Shown: positions 1-6,103, counted from the stretch's first letter. The stretch is DNA of 16,841 bases from Symbiobacteriaceae bacterium (GCA_009779515.1 WREE01000027.1:1-16841); one strand, 5' to 3'. Notes: generated by a model from the sequence alone, not told the origin. Made by a program: numbers and translations.

Positions 1-1971
1 ATCACCCAAATAGAGGGTTACCCGGCGTCCGATGGAACTCACGGTGCCGCCGGCGCTGTCGGGAGTAGGATACTGAGCTACCACATCCTCGCCCTCTCCT
101 ACCAGGAGGGTGACGACCTGGAGCTCCTCCAAGGCGGTTAAAGCTGTTGCCACTTTGCCTCCCCGCAGATAAGGGACTTCCCGTTCGTAAATACCTCTTG
201 GCAAAGGGAGGAGGCTTTCGGTAATGCGGGCGGCGCGGCTGTCCCGACGGAGCAGCTCCTCGGCTATCTCCCGAAAGAAAGGAGCTGCCACCTGCCCTCC
301 GTAAAAGCCGTTAGCTCCTTTAGGGTTATCGACATAAATGTAAATGACATAGAGGGGATTTTCCGCAGGAGCAAAACCGATGGTGGAGGCGATATATTGG
401 TCTGCCAAGTAGCCTCGACCTTCAGGATCTTTCTTGTTAGCGGTGCCGGTTTTACCTGCCAGGCGGTATTCGGGTGAGGCACCTTTGGAGCCGGGAGCAT
501 TGATAATAAACTCCATAAGGTTCCGCATCCGTTCCATCATCTGAGGAGTGGCTACCTGGCGAATAACCTCCGGCTCCACGGCTACCCGTGAGGTGCGGTC
601 GCTTTCCAGTAGCTCCTTAGCCAAGTGGGGAGTCATCAAGTTGCCGCCGTTAGCGATGGCCGCAATGGCGGCAACCTGTTGTAGGGGAGTTACCGCCGGT
701 CCTTGCCCAAAGGCAGCCGTGACCAGCTCGGTAGGTCCCATATAAGCAGCGTCGAAAATCATACCTTCGGCTTCGTAGGGGTGATCAATCCCAGTTAAGG
801 CTCCGAAACCCATGGTGAGATGATAATTAACCAAGGTTTCAGGACCTAAGCGCTGCCCTACTTGCCCTAGGACTACATTGCTGCTGTTTTGCATAGCTTG
901 GCGAAAAGTGAGTAAGCCGTGGTTCCACAACCCATCCCAGTTGGTAAATGTCTCTCCTCCTGCGACCAAGATTCCCGTATCTTCCCAATATTCATCCTCG
1001 TAGGTCACCCCTTCGTGGAGGGCTGCCAGAGCGGTGATGATTTTGAAAGTAGACCCCGGCTCAAAGGCTTCCCGCACCATCTTGTTGATGCGCCAGGAAG
1101 AGGGGTAGTCGTCATAGTGGTTGGGATCGAAGCTGGGAAAGGAGGCCATCCCTAAAATCTCCCCGGTATAGGGGTCTAAGACAATAGCCCCTCCTGCATC
1201 GGCCAAATTCTCCCGGCAGCATTGCTCCAAAACCCGTTCTAGCATGCTTTGAATCCATTTATCTATGGTGAGTACCAAATGGTAGCCATCTTTCGGTCGG
1301 TTGTAGCTTTCAGGAGCCAGGTAGGGGATTCCCCGCCCAGCAGCATCTTTCTCTTGCTGTAACACCCCATTCATACCGGAAAGCTGCAGGTCGTACTGCT
1401 TTTCAATGCCCTCTAAACCGGTGTTTTCCGTACCGGTTATCCCCAGCACGTTGGCAGCAAAGGATCCCCAGGGGTAATACCGTTTGGGTTCCTTGAGAAT
1501 ATTTATCCCTTCAATTTCCAGCTCTTTCACCACTGTCATCACCCGGGCTGAGACTTCAGGTTCCAGTAGGCGCTTAAGGTTAGTCTGCCCGCAAGGGAGG
1601 GTGAGAATTTCGGCTATTTCGGCGGCATCCATTTCCAGAATGGGCGCCAGCCGGGTGGCGATGAGCTCGATATCTTCTTCCGCCAGTAGGGGAGGGGCGA
1701 CCACAATAGTATCGCAGTTGATGCTGGTCGCCAGCACCGCGCCGTCGCGGTCGAGAATATCACCGCGAGCAGCACTGAGGATAACCGGTCGGTCGCGTTG
1801 GCTTTTCGCTTCTTCGGCAATGGCGGTGTTGAAGCTAATACTGTGAAGTTTAGAAATAATAAAGCCAATAAAAATAAGTAAAAGGAGATCCACCAAAATT
1901 AATCTACGTCTTAAAATTATTTGTGGTTGCCACTCCGGGGCAGATTTGCCGGATCTCGTAGGGGTGCTCAT
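1..1971 (-). CDS. Class B penicillin-binding protein with PASTA domain, SpoVD/FtsI (PBP2) type, 3' end cut by window
   Basis: Peptidoglycan D,D-transpeptidase that cross-links wall peptides outside the membrane, in septal or spore-cortex synthesis. The minus-strand frame is open for 657 codons from ATG at 1971 to base 1, preceded by GGAGGTGA. Seen: a basic cytoplasmic start, one membrane anchor (residues about 24-42), a PBP dimerisation region (from about 62), and the transpeptidase motifs STFK (nucleophile Ser307, Lys310), SSN (363-365) and KTGT (507-510). A PASTA-like domain follows from about 594. B. subtilis SpoVD is about 645 residues with one PASTA domain, so little is probably missing. 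It is transcribed away from the ribosomal cluster from its own promoter and is not beside recognisable division genes. The class is certain; the choice between SpoVD and a vegetative PBP2B/FtsI role cannot be made from this sequence. Confidence 0.93.
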   Translation of the reverse strand, partial: MSTPTRSGKSAPEWQPQIILRRRLILVDLLLLIFIGFIISKLHSISFNTAIAEEAKSQRDRPVILSAARGDILDRDGAVLATSINCDTIVVAPPLLAEEDIELIATRLAPILEMDAAEIAEILTLPCGQTNLKRLLEPEVSARVMTVVKELEIEGINILKEPKRYYPWGSFAANVLGITGTENTGLEGIEKQYDLQLSGMNGVLQQEKDAAGRGIPYLAPESYNRPKDGYHLVLTIDKWIQSMLERVLEQCCRENLADAGGAIVLDPYTGEILGMASFPSFDPNHYDDYPSSWRINKMVREAFEPGSTFKIITALAALHEGVTYEDEYWEDTGILVAGGETFTNWDGLWNHGLLTFRQAMQNSSNVVLGQVGQRLGPETLVNYHLTMGFGALTGIDHPYEAEGMIFDAAYMGPTELVTAAFGQGPAVTPLQQVAAIAAIANGGNLMTPHLAKELLESDRTSRVAVEPEVIRQVATPQMMERMRNLMEFIINAPGSKGASPEYRLAGKTGTANKKDPEGRGYLADQYIASTIGFAPAENPLYVIYIYVDNPKGANGFYGGQVAAPFFREIAEELLRRDSRAARITESLLPLPRGIYEREVPYLRGGKVATALTALEELQVVTLLVGEGEDVVAQYPTPDSAGGTVSSIGRRVTLYLGD

Positions 1972-1992
1972 GCCTTCACCTCCAGTTGGCAA

Positions 1993-2022
1993 ATTATAGC
2001 TAAGTTAGAGTGGATATGTCAA
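1993..2022 (-). promoter_or_regulatory. Sigma-A type promoter for the PBP gene
   Basis: On the minus strand, TTGACA (2022-2017) and TATAAT (1998-1993) are both perfect consensus hexamers, 18 bp apart. The predicted start, near 1986, would leave a leader of only about 15 nt, so the ribosome-binding site (about 1984-1977) lies almost at the 5' end of the mRNA. Confidence 0.75.
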
Positions 2023-2103
2023 GGGAATAGAAGCCGCCATCTAGCAGAATACACAAGAAGCTGATATGCATAAAAAATAATTTTATAAACAGCTTTACAC
2101 CTC

Positions 2104-2132
2104 TTGACAAATGGTTTGTTTGTAACTATAAT
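2104..2132 (+). promoter_or_regulatory. Consensus sigma-A promoter of the orphan RNA unit
   Basis: TTGACA (2104-2109) and TATAAT (2127-2132) are both perfect, with the ideal 17-bp spacer. The predicted start is about 2139. No credible protein gene follows before the terminator at 2580-2623. The start coincides with the first base of a segment complementary to the far end of the transcript. Confidence 0.8.
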
Positions 2133-2138
2133 GCAGTC

Positions 2139-2623
2139 AGCACGAAGGAAGTTATTTCTACTTTCCAGGTTAAGTCGGTTTTACCGGCTCCCAATCTGGA
2201 GTCACTTGCCTAGGATCGCACTTACCTTTCTAGAAATCATATGCCAATATGCATCGTCGTAAGCTGTCACCGCATTTGATGTAGCAAGAGAAAAAGCTTT
2301 TTGGAAAACTAAAAGTAAGGTTAACTTGCTTTTAGCGGCAAAACAGGTTGTCTTATCATGTAGTAAATAGATACAGCATACAATGTGGCAATATATCGTA
2401 TAAAGGCAGCCACTAAATAAAGCAATATACATCTACAGCAAGCTTTGCATGTAACCTCCTTGCAGTGTATCGGCTAGGCTGCATATGAATCTATAACAAT
2501 GAATGCACATCGCGTTACCAGAGCACGGGGTTTAAATACTTCGTAAATGGACGCATAGGTTTGCGACCTTTCGTGCTCCCGCAGGCACCTTTTTCTTCGG
2601 AGAAAGTGCCTGCGGTGCTTTTT
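2139..2623 (+). ncRNA. Candidate structured non-coding RNA of about 480 nt, family not recognised
   Basis: The unit is bounded by a perfect promoter and a strong intrinsic terminator and contains no convincing reading frame. It is more AT-rich than the genes around it. Its first ten bases (2139-2148) pair with 2567-2577: eight contiguous pairs, a one-base bulge, then two more, so the whole RNA can be closed by a terminal helix. Local hairpins include 2147-2152/2160-2166, 2174-2179/2183-2188, 2188-2191/2198-2201, 2283-2288/2325-2330, 2385-2389/2409-2413 and 2480-2484/2503-2507. The second and third can sit inside a helix 2167-2175/2204-2211. I looked for hallmarks of RNase P RNA (GAGGAAAGUCC), tmRNA (tag and tRNA-like ends), SRP RNA and T-box leaders, and found none. 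That the region is transcribed is likely; that it works as an RNA is inference. A short inverted-repeat mobile element is an alternative, but I see no target-site duplication. Confidence 0.6.
2580..2623 (+). terminator. Intrinsic terminator ending the orphan RNA
   Basis: A 9-bp GC-rich stem (2580-2588 with 2606-2614) continues, past one bulged C, through an A/T-rich stem to a C(UUCG)G tetraloop at 2595-2600. It is followed by GTGC and five T's (2619-2623). It lies just before the rpmG promoter and isolates the two units. Confidence 0.85.
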
Positions 2624-2638
2624 ACCCCAAAAAAGTAT

Positions 2639-2667
2639 TTGACAACTATTTTGTCTTATGCTACAAT
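2639..2667 (+). promoter_or_regulatory. Sigma-A promoter for rpmG-secE-nusG-rplKA
   Basis: TTGACA (2639-2644) and TACAAT (2662-2667, one mismatch to consensus) are separated by 17 bp. Predicted start is about 2674, giving a leader of about 30 nt to the rpmG ribosome-binding site (AGGAGGTG, about 2690-2697). The next convincing promoter downstream is before rpoB, so this one probably serves everything up to rplL. Confidence 0.8.
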
Positions 2668-2703
2668 TCCGTAGTTAAACTAACAACACAGGAGGTGCCA
2701 ACC

Positions 2704-2853
2704 ATGCGGGTGGGAGTTACCTTAGCTTGTAACGAATGCAGGCAGCGTAACTACAGAACCGAGAAGAATCGGAAAAAGAATACCGAGCGGCTGGAATTGA
2801 AAAAGTTCTGCAAGTTTTGCCGTACGCACACCGTGCATCGCGAAACACGCTAA
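2704..2853 (+). CDS. rpmG: 50S ribosomal protein L33
   Basis: L33 is a small protein of the 50S subunit, near the E site. The 49-residue product starts at ATG 2704, six bases after AGGAGGTG. It has two CxxC pairs (Cys9/Cys12 and Cys36/Cys39), the zinc-binding 'C+' form, and the conserved segment with ACNECRQRNY near the start and KKFC...CRTHTVH near the end. Length is normal for the family. It is first in the operon, with secE 37 bp downstream. Many Firmicutes carry a second, zinc-free L33; nothing here shows whether this organism does. Confidence 0.95.
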   Translation: MRVGVTLACNECRQRNYRTEKNRKKNTERLELKKFCKFCRTHTVHRETR

Positions 2854-2890
2854 GCCCTCGAGGCTAATTCCAAAGCTGCGGAGGTTTTTT

Positions 2891-3130
2891 ATGGAGAAGT
2901 CGGCAAAAAAACAAGAAAACAGCGTCCTCAAATGGTTTAAGGATACCGGCAAAGGTTTTGTAACTTTCATCCGTGAAAGCCGCGCCGAGCTGCGCAAAGT
3001 GCAGTGGCCAAACCGCAAAGAGACGGTAACTTACACCACCATCGTGGTCGTCGCCTCCCTTGGTCTTTCCTTCTTTATCTGGATCATCGATCAGGGTCTC
3101 GGCTTACTGTTACGCTGGTTTATGGCTTAA
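2891..3130 (+). CDS. secE: Preprotein translocase subunit SecE
   Basis: SecE is the small essential clamp subunit of the SecYEG protein-conducting channel in the cytoplasmic membrane. The 79-residue protein has a charged cytoplasmic N-terminus, the conserved amphipathic motif RAELRKVQWPNRKE (about 29-42), then one transmembrane helix (about 48-70). This is the short single-helix form usual in Gram-positives. The ATG at 2891 follows GGAGG with normal spacing. Its place between rpmG and nusG is the classic arrangement. Nothing is unusual in the sequence. Confidence 0.95.
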   Translation: MEKSAKKQENSVLKWFKDTGKGFVTFIRESRAELRKVQWPNRKETVTYTTIVVVASLGLSFFIWIIDQGLGLLLRWFMA

Positions 3131-3150
3131 GAGCGACAGGAGAGCTTTGC

Positions 3151-3681
3151 ATGCCTGGAGATTGGTTTATAGTTCACACCTACTCCGGTTACGAAAACAA
3201 GGTTAAAGCCAACTTGGAGCGTCGCATCGACTCTATGGAGATGCAAGATCGCATTTTTCGTATCGAGGTGCCGGTGGAAGAAGTTGAGGAGCTAAAGAGC
3301 GGAAAGAAAAAGGTTGTCAAGCGCAAACTATATCCTGGTTATGTGCTGGTGGAGATGCAGATGAGCGATGCGTCCTGGTATGTGGTACGCAATACACCCG
3401 GTGTCACCGGCTTTATCGGATCCGACAACAAACCGGTTTCGTTAACCCCGGAAGAGGTTCATGCGATTTTAGGGCGCCAGTCTCTTTCGGCAGCCGATAG
3501 GTTGCTGCTCATGGGTCTGGCGGTGGGAGATACGGTTAGAGTTCTGGAAGGAGCTTTTGCCGATCAGGTAGGTCGTATTGAGGAAATCTTTCCCGAGCAG
3601 GAGAAGATACGCATCCTTATCGATATGTTTGCCAGACCTACCCCTATTGAAGTGGGTATCGCAGAAGTGGAGCGGGTGTAG
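3151..3681 (+). CDS. nusG: Transcription termination/antitermination factor NusG
   Basis: NusG binds the RNA polymerase clamp, modulates pausing and couples transcription to Rho or the ribosome. The 176-residue protein starts at ATG 3151 behind AGGAGAG. An upstream in-frame extension would overlap secE and is not credible. The N-terminal NGN domain (about 3-110) opens with DWFIVHTYSGYENKVK and contains KRKLYPGYVLVEM. The KOW domain follows (about 124-176). Two normally invariant KOW stretches differ from what I know of the family: GPF is GAF, and FGRETPVEL is FARPTPIEV. The identity is secure; the effect of these changes on partner binding is unknown. Confidence 0.96.
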   Translation: MPGDWFIVHTYSGYENKVKANLERRIDSMEMQDRIFRIEVPVEEVEELKSGKKKVVKRKLYPGYVLVEMQMSDASWYVVRNTPGVTGFIGSDNKPVSLTPEEVHAILGRQSLSAADRLLLMGLAVGDTVRVLEGAFADQVGRIEEIFPEQEKIRILIDMFARPTPIEVGIAEVERV

Positions 3682-3723
3682 TATTTTGGTAATGTATATT
3701 AATAAGGAGGTGGCTTGGCTTCC

Positions 3724-4149
3724 ATGGCCAAGAAGGTTACTAAGGTGGTAAAGTTGCAGTTACCTGCTGCTAAAGCCACACCAGCCCCGCCGGTAGGTCC
3801 TACCCTGGGTCAAGCGGGGATTAACATGATGCAGTTTCTTAAGGAGTTTAATGAGCGGACTACCAGCCAGGCAGGCTTGATTATTCCGGTGGAGATTTCT
3901 GTCTATCAGGACAGATCCTACACCTTTATCTTAAAAACTCCTCCTGCGGCGGTACTGCTTAAAAAAGCAGCCAACGTGGAAACCGCTTCGGGGCAGCCGA
4001 ACACGAAAAAAGTTGGTAAGGTTACCGCTGCCCAAGTTCGCGAAATTGCCGAGCTAAAAATGCCCGACCTTAACGCTGTTTCTGTCGATGCGGCAGTGCG
4101 TATGGTGGAGGGTACCGCTCGTAGCATGGGTATCGAAATAGTTCCTTAG
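3724..4149 (+). CDS. rplK: 50S ribosomal protein L11
   Basis: L11 binds the GTPase-associated centre of 23S rRNA together with the L10-L12 stalk. From ATG 3724 the protein has 141 residues, the same as B. subtilis L11. It begins AKKVTKVVKLQLPA, has the proline-rich NTD motif ATPAPPVGPTLGQAG, and ends in the RNA-binding domain with KMPDLNA and MVEGTARSMGI. A TTG three codons upstream (3715) lies only 4 bases from AAGGAGG (3704-3710), whereas the ATG is 13 bases away. The ATG is preferred by homology, but an MASMAKK start is possible. rplA follows after an 84-bp gap that holds a probable L1 site. Confidence 0.96.
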   Translation: MAKKVTKVVKLQLPAAKATPAPPVGPTLGQAGINMMQFLKEFNERTTSQAGLIIPVEISVYQDRSYTFILKTPPAAVLLKKAANVETASGQPNTKKVGKVTAAQVREIAELKMPDLNAVSVDAAVRMVEGTARSMGIEIVP

Positions 4150-4160
4150 TATACCCAAAG

Positions 4161-4177
4161 GCATCCTTAAAGGGTGC
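4161..4177 (+). other. Small hairpin after rplK
   Basis: GCATCCT (4161-4167) pairs with AGGGTGC (4171-4177) around a TAA loop, with one G-T wobble. It lies directly upstream of the putative L1-binding hairpin and may help present it. No T-run follows, so it is not a terminator. Confidence 0.4.
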
Positions 4178-4179
4178 TC

Positions 4180-4215
4180 GTGGGAGAAAGCTGTGAAGGC
4201 TTTCGTCACTACCAC
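4180..4215 (+). promoter_or_regulatory. Putative L1-binding autoregulatory site before rplA
   Basis: Stem GTGG/CCAC (4180-4183 with 4212-4215), then an asymmetric internal loop (GAG on the 5' side; eight bases CGTCACTA on the 3' side), then stem AAAGC/GCTTT (4187-4191 with 4199-4203). The arrangement GUGGGAG ... x8 ... ACCAC matches the L1-binding helix of bacterial 23S rRNA, which as I recall reads GGUGGGAG ... GGUGAAAUACCACC. The hairpin ends 2 bases before the rplA SD (AAGGAGG, 4218-4224), so bound L1 could block rplA translation. Feedback control by L1 through an rRNA-like mRNA site is established in E. coli and in Methanococcus; its presence here is inferred from this similarity. Confidence 0.65.
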
Positions 4216-4233
4216 ATAAGGAGGGCATAAGAA

Positions 4234-4941
4234 ATGCCTAAGAAAGGTAAGAAGTACCAGGAAGTGGCTAAGCTTGTAGATAAGAGCAAGCTCTACGATC
4301 CCCTGGAGGCTTTGGAGCTGGTTCGGCAAACAGCCAGCGCCAACTTTATAGAAACTGTCGATATCGCCGTGGTCTTAGGGGTAAACCCTAAGCACAGCGA
4401 CCAAAATATTCGCGGTGCCACCACCATGCCTGCTGGCTTAGGGCGCACGGTGCGAGTTTTGGTCTTCGCCAAAGGGGAGAAAGCCACCGAGGCTACCGAT
4501 GCCGGTGCCGATTTTGTGGGTGCCGAAGATCTGGTAGAGCGTATAGCTGCCGGTTGGACTGATTTTGATGTCGCTGTCGCCACCCCAGATGTCATGGGCA
4601 TTGTTGGGCGCTTAGGGCGTATTTTAGGTCCCAGGAGTTTAATGCCTAACCCCCGTACTGGTACGGTTACCATGGACATCAGCCGCACGGTGGCTGAAAT
4701 TAAAGCGGGCAAAGTGGAGTATAGAGTCGACCGCGCCGGGGTTATCCACGCCCCATTAGGTAAGATCACTTTTACCACTGAGCAGTTGGCGATGAACTTT
4801 GAGGCTTTAATCGATGCTTTAGTCAAAGCCAAGCCTGCCGCTGCTAGGGGAACATATATTCGGGGAGTGGCAATTTGCGCTACCATGGGTCCTTCCATTC
4901 ATGTAAACCCCCTAAGAGCCCAAGATAGGCTCCTTAGGTAA
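4234..4941 (+). CDS. rplA: 50S ribosomal protein L1
   Basis: L1 forms the mobile stalk beside the E site and in many prokaryotes represses its own mRNA. The 235-residue protein starts at ATG 4234 behind AAGGAGG (4218-4224). Family landmarks are KGKKYQEVAKLVD near the start, the VDIAVVLGVNPKHSDQNIRG strand, the domain 2 segment GRLGRILGPRSLMPNPRTGT, and FNFE-like AMNFEALIDAL near the end. The last residues (NPLRAQDRLLR) are unlike the short KVD-type ending I expect. They are encoded by an imperfect inverted repeat (4911-4938), so the tail may be a late addition. The preceding hairpin suggests autoregulation. Confidence 0.96.
   Translation: MPKKGKKYQEVAKLVDKSKLYDPLEALELVRQTASANFIETVDIAVVLGVNPKHSDQNIRGATTMPAGLGRTVRVLVFAKGEKATEATDAGADFVGAEDLVERIAAGWTDFDVAVATPDVMGIVGRLGRILGPRSLMPNPRTGTVTMDISRTVAEIKAGKVEYRVDRAGVIHAPLGKITFTTEQLAMNFEALIDALVKAKPAAARGTYIRGVAICATMGPSIHVNPLRAQDRLLR
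4911..4938 (+). repeat. Inverted repeat at the 3' end of rplA
   Basis: CCTAAGAGCC (4911-4920) pairs with GGCTCCTTAGG (4928-4938), ten base pairs with one bulged C and a 7-base loop. It lies inside the last codons of rplA and stops 1 base before its TAA. There is no T-run, so it is not a standard terminator. It could be an RNA processing or stability element between rplKA and the L10 leader. Confidence 0.5.
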
Positions 4942-4964
4942 AGGTATATTTCCCAGAATTTTCG

Positions 4965-5110
4965 GCTTGCCGTAGACAGCGGGGTTCCCTGTTTAGGGAA
5001 GATAAGAATCCTGCCGAGGTAGCTGCTCATGATAAATAGCTTCTCTGCCGTCGGCTAAGAAGCTGTCTTGAAGCGGCACCTCTCTAGGCAGGGGGTGCCG
5101 CTTAAAAATA
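4965..5110 (+). ncRNA. Ribosomal protein L10 leader (rplJL autoregulatory RNA)
   Basis: The 5' leader of rplJ contains the two strands of the known L10-leader core: GCCGTAGACAGCGGGG (4969-4984) and ATCCTGCCGAGGT (5008-5020). GCGGG (4979-4983) pairs with CCTGC (5010-5014), and a perfect 6-bp hairpin (4985-4990/4995-5000) lies between. L10 complexed with L12 binds this kink-turn-like element to repress rplJL. Downstream, AGCTTCT (5038-5044) pairs with AGAAGCT (5058-5064), and AAGCGGCACC (5071-5080) pairs perfectly with GGTGCCGCTT (5094-5103). The last hairpin is followed by A's rather than T's, so control is more likely at translation or RNA processing than by intrinsic termination. The core motif match is strong; the mechanism is inferred. 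Confidence 0.8.
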
Positions 5111-5119
5111 TTATGTTGC

Positions 5120-5131
5120 AAGGAGGTGATC
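5120..5131 (+). promoter_or_regulatory. Full-length Shine-Dalgarno sequence of rplJ
   Basis: AAGGAGGTGATC is complementary over all 12 bases to the usual 3' end of Firmicute 16S rRNA. It fixes the rplJ start at TTG 5134 (7 bases from AAGGAGG). An upstream in-frame TTG (5068) lies inside the leader hairpin and has no ribosome-binding site. Confidence 0.85.
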
Positions 5132-5133
5132 CG

Positions 5134-5667
5134 TTGAACAGTCAAAGAGCTGCCAAAGAAGCTACCGTGGAGGATATTAAAGAACGTTTTAACCGGAGTA
5201 AATCGATCATCTTTGCCGACTACCAGGGTATGAACGTGCAGCGTGCCGGTATGTTACGACGCCGTCTGCGGGATAACGGGGTGGAGATGAAGGTTTCCAA
5301 AAACACTCTGACGCGTATAGCCGTCAAAGAGATAGGGCTGGAAGATGCTATACCTTATCTCGCTGAAGCTACCGCTTGCTTCTACGGTTTGGAAGACCCA
5401 GTCGCTCCCGCCAAAACCCTCGATACCTTTTTTAAGGAGTATCGTTTAAACTTGGCTATCCGGGGTGGAGTGGTGGAAGGGAAGGTAGTAGGTCCCGAAG
5501 GAATTGCTACTCTCATAAACTTACCTTCCCGGGAGGTGCTGCTGGCGCAAGTTTTAGGTACGCTAAACGCGCCCTTAACCGGGCTCATGAATGTCATGCA
5601 AGGCAACGCCCGGAACTTGGTTTATGCCTTGGAGGCTTTACGCAAGAAACGCGCCGGGGAAGATTAA
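5134..5667 (+). CDS. rplJ: 50S ribosomal protein L10
   Basis: L10 anchors the L7/L12 dimers to the 50S stalk base and represses its own operon. The start is the TTG at 5134, chosen by the 12-base SD. The product is 177 residues (B. subtilis L10 is 166). The N-terminal rRNA-binding domain shows the family sequences SIIFADYQGMNVQ, LRRRLRDNGVEMKVSKNTL and AVKEIG. The C-terminal helix that binds L12 ends LVYALEALRKKRAGED. rplL follows 25 bp later, as expected for genes translated in a defined ratio. Expression is probably set by the leader just upstream. Confidence 0.96.
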   Translation: MNSQRAAKEATVEDIKERFNRSKSIIFADYQGMNVQRAGMLRRRLRDNGVEMKVSKNTLTRIAVKEIGLEDAIPYLAEATACFYGLEDPVAPAKTLDTFFKEYRLNLAIRGGVVEGKVVGPEGIATLINLPSREVLLAQVLGTLNAPLTGLMNVMQGNARNLVYALEALRKKRAGED

Positions 5668-5692
5668 ATAAAACATAAGGAGGAAGTATTTC

Positions 5693-6070
5693 GTGAACAT
5701 GGAGCAAATTATTGAAGCTATTGGTAAGATGACGGTTCTGGAATTGGCAGAGATGGTTAAAGCCCTGGAGGATAAATTTGGGGTTTCCGCTGCTGCTCCC
5801 ATGATGGCTGCCGCTGCCCCCGCTGCTGCCGGTGTGGTAGCTCTGGTGGAAGAAGAGCAAACGGAGTTCGACGTTATGTTAGATCATGCCGGGCAGTCCA
5901 AAATTGCTGTCATTAAAGTAGTGCGCGAACTTACCGGTTTAGGGCTTACGGAGTCTAAGGTTCTGGTGGATGCTGCACCCAAGGCTATTAAGGAAAAAAT
6001 CTCCAAGGCCGATGCCGATGCCATGGTTGCCAAGCTGCAGGAAGCCGGAGCCACCGCTTCGGTAAAATAA
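5693..6070 (+). CDS. rplL: 50S ribosomal protein L7/L12
   Basis: L7/L12 is the multicopy stalk protein that recruits and activates EF-G, EF-Tu and other GTPases. It has 125 residues from GTG 5693, which lies 9 bases after AAGGAGG (5677-5683); the internal ATG at 5699 is 15 bases away and less likely. The N-terminal dimerisation helices (about 1-32) are followed by an alanine-rich flexible hinge (about 38-53) and the globular C-terminal domain with KIAVIKVVRELTGLGLTESK. A loose hairpin (6085-6091/6097-6103) lies 15 bases past the stop. Confidence 0.96.
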   Translation: MNMEQIIEAIGKMTVLELAEMVKALEDKFGVSAAAPMMAAAAPAAAGVVALVEEEQTEFDVMLDHAGQSKIAVIKVVRELTGLGLTESKVLVDAAPKAIKEKISKADADAMVAKLQEAGATASVK

Positions 6071-6084
6071 GATAGTTTGTTGGG

Positions 6085-6103
6085 TTTTGGCACTGCGCCA
6101 AAA
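6085..6103 (+). other. Hairpin just after rplL
   Basis: TTTTGGC (6085-6091) pairs with GCCAAAA (6097-6103), a perfect 7-bp stem with a 5-base loop, 15 bases past the rplL stop. No T-run follows, so it is not a standard terminator; mRNA 3'-end protection or processing is possible. Confidence 0.4.

Noticed and set aside
2202..2432. Minus-strand 76-codon reading frame in the rpmG upstream region
   Set aside because: Its composition looks random (many Cys, Tyr and Leu with no motif). The good SD-like sequence on that strand (2454-2461) lies about 20 bases from its ATG and instead precedes a five-codon frame. The plus-strand promoter, terminator and folding explain the region better.
2139..2578. 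Short inverted-repeat mobile element (MITE-like), since the ends are complementary
   Set aside because: No target-site duplication is visible (flanks GTC and CCC differ), and the ends coincide with a promoter start and a terminator, which fits a transcript better. Not fully excluded.
2521..2581. Possible tRNA, because of a 7-bp acceptor-like stem GAGCACG/CGTGCTC
   Set aside because: Only about 58 bases separate the ends, there is no anticodon arm, and the arm before the 3' strand lacks the TTC-R-A loop of a T arm.
2139..2623. T-box, RNase P RNA, tmRNA or SRP RNA
   Set aside because: No T-box sequence (UGGNACCGCG), no GAGGAAAGUCC core of RNase P, no tag frame and tRNA-like ends of tmRNA, and no SRP Alu or GGAAG-type core were found.
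4293..4898. 201-codon minus-strand frame opposite rplA
   Set aside because: It lies wholly within a clear L1 gene, shows no family motif, and has the biased composition expected of an antisense shadow.
5071..5103. Intrinsic terminator in the rplJ leader
   Set aside because: The 10-bp hairpin is strong but is followed by AAAAATATT, without the T-run needed on the plus strand.
5068..5133. N-terminal extension of L10 from TTG 5068
   Set aside because: It begins beside the leader hairpin, has no ribosome-binding site, and would place the perfect 12-base SD inside the coding region.
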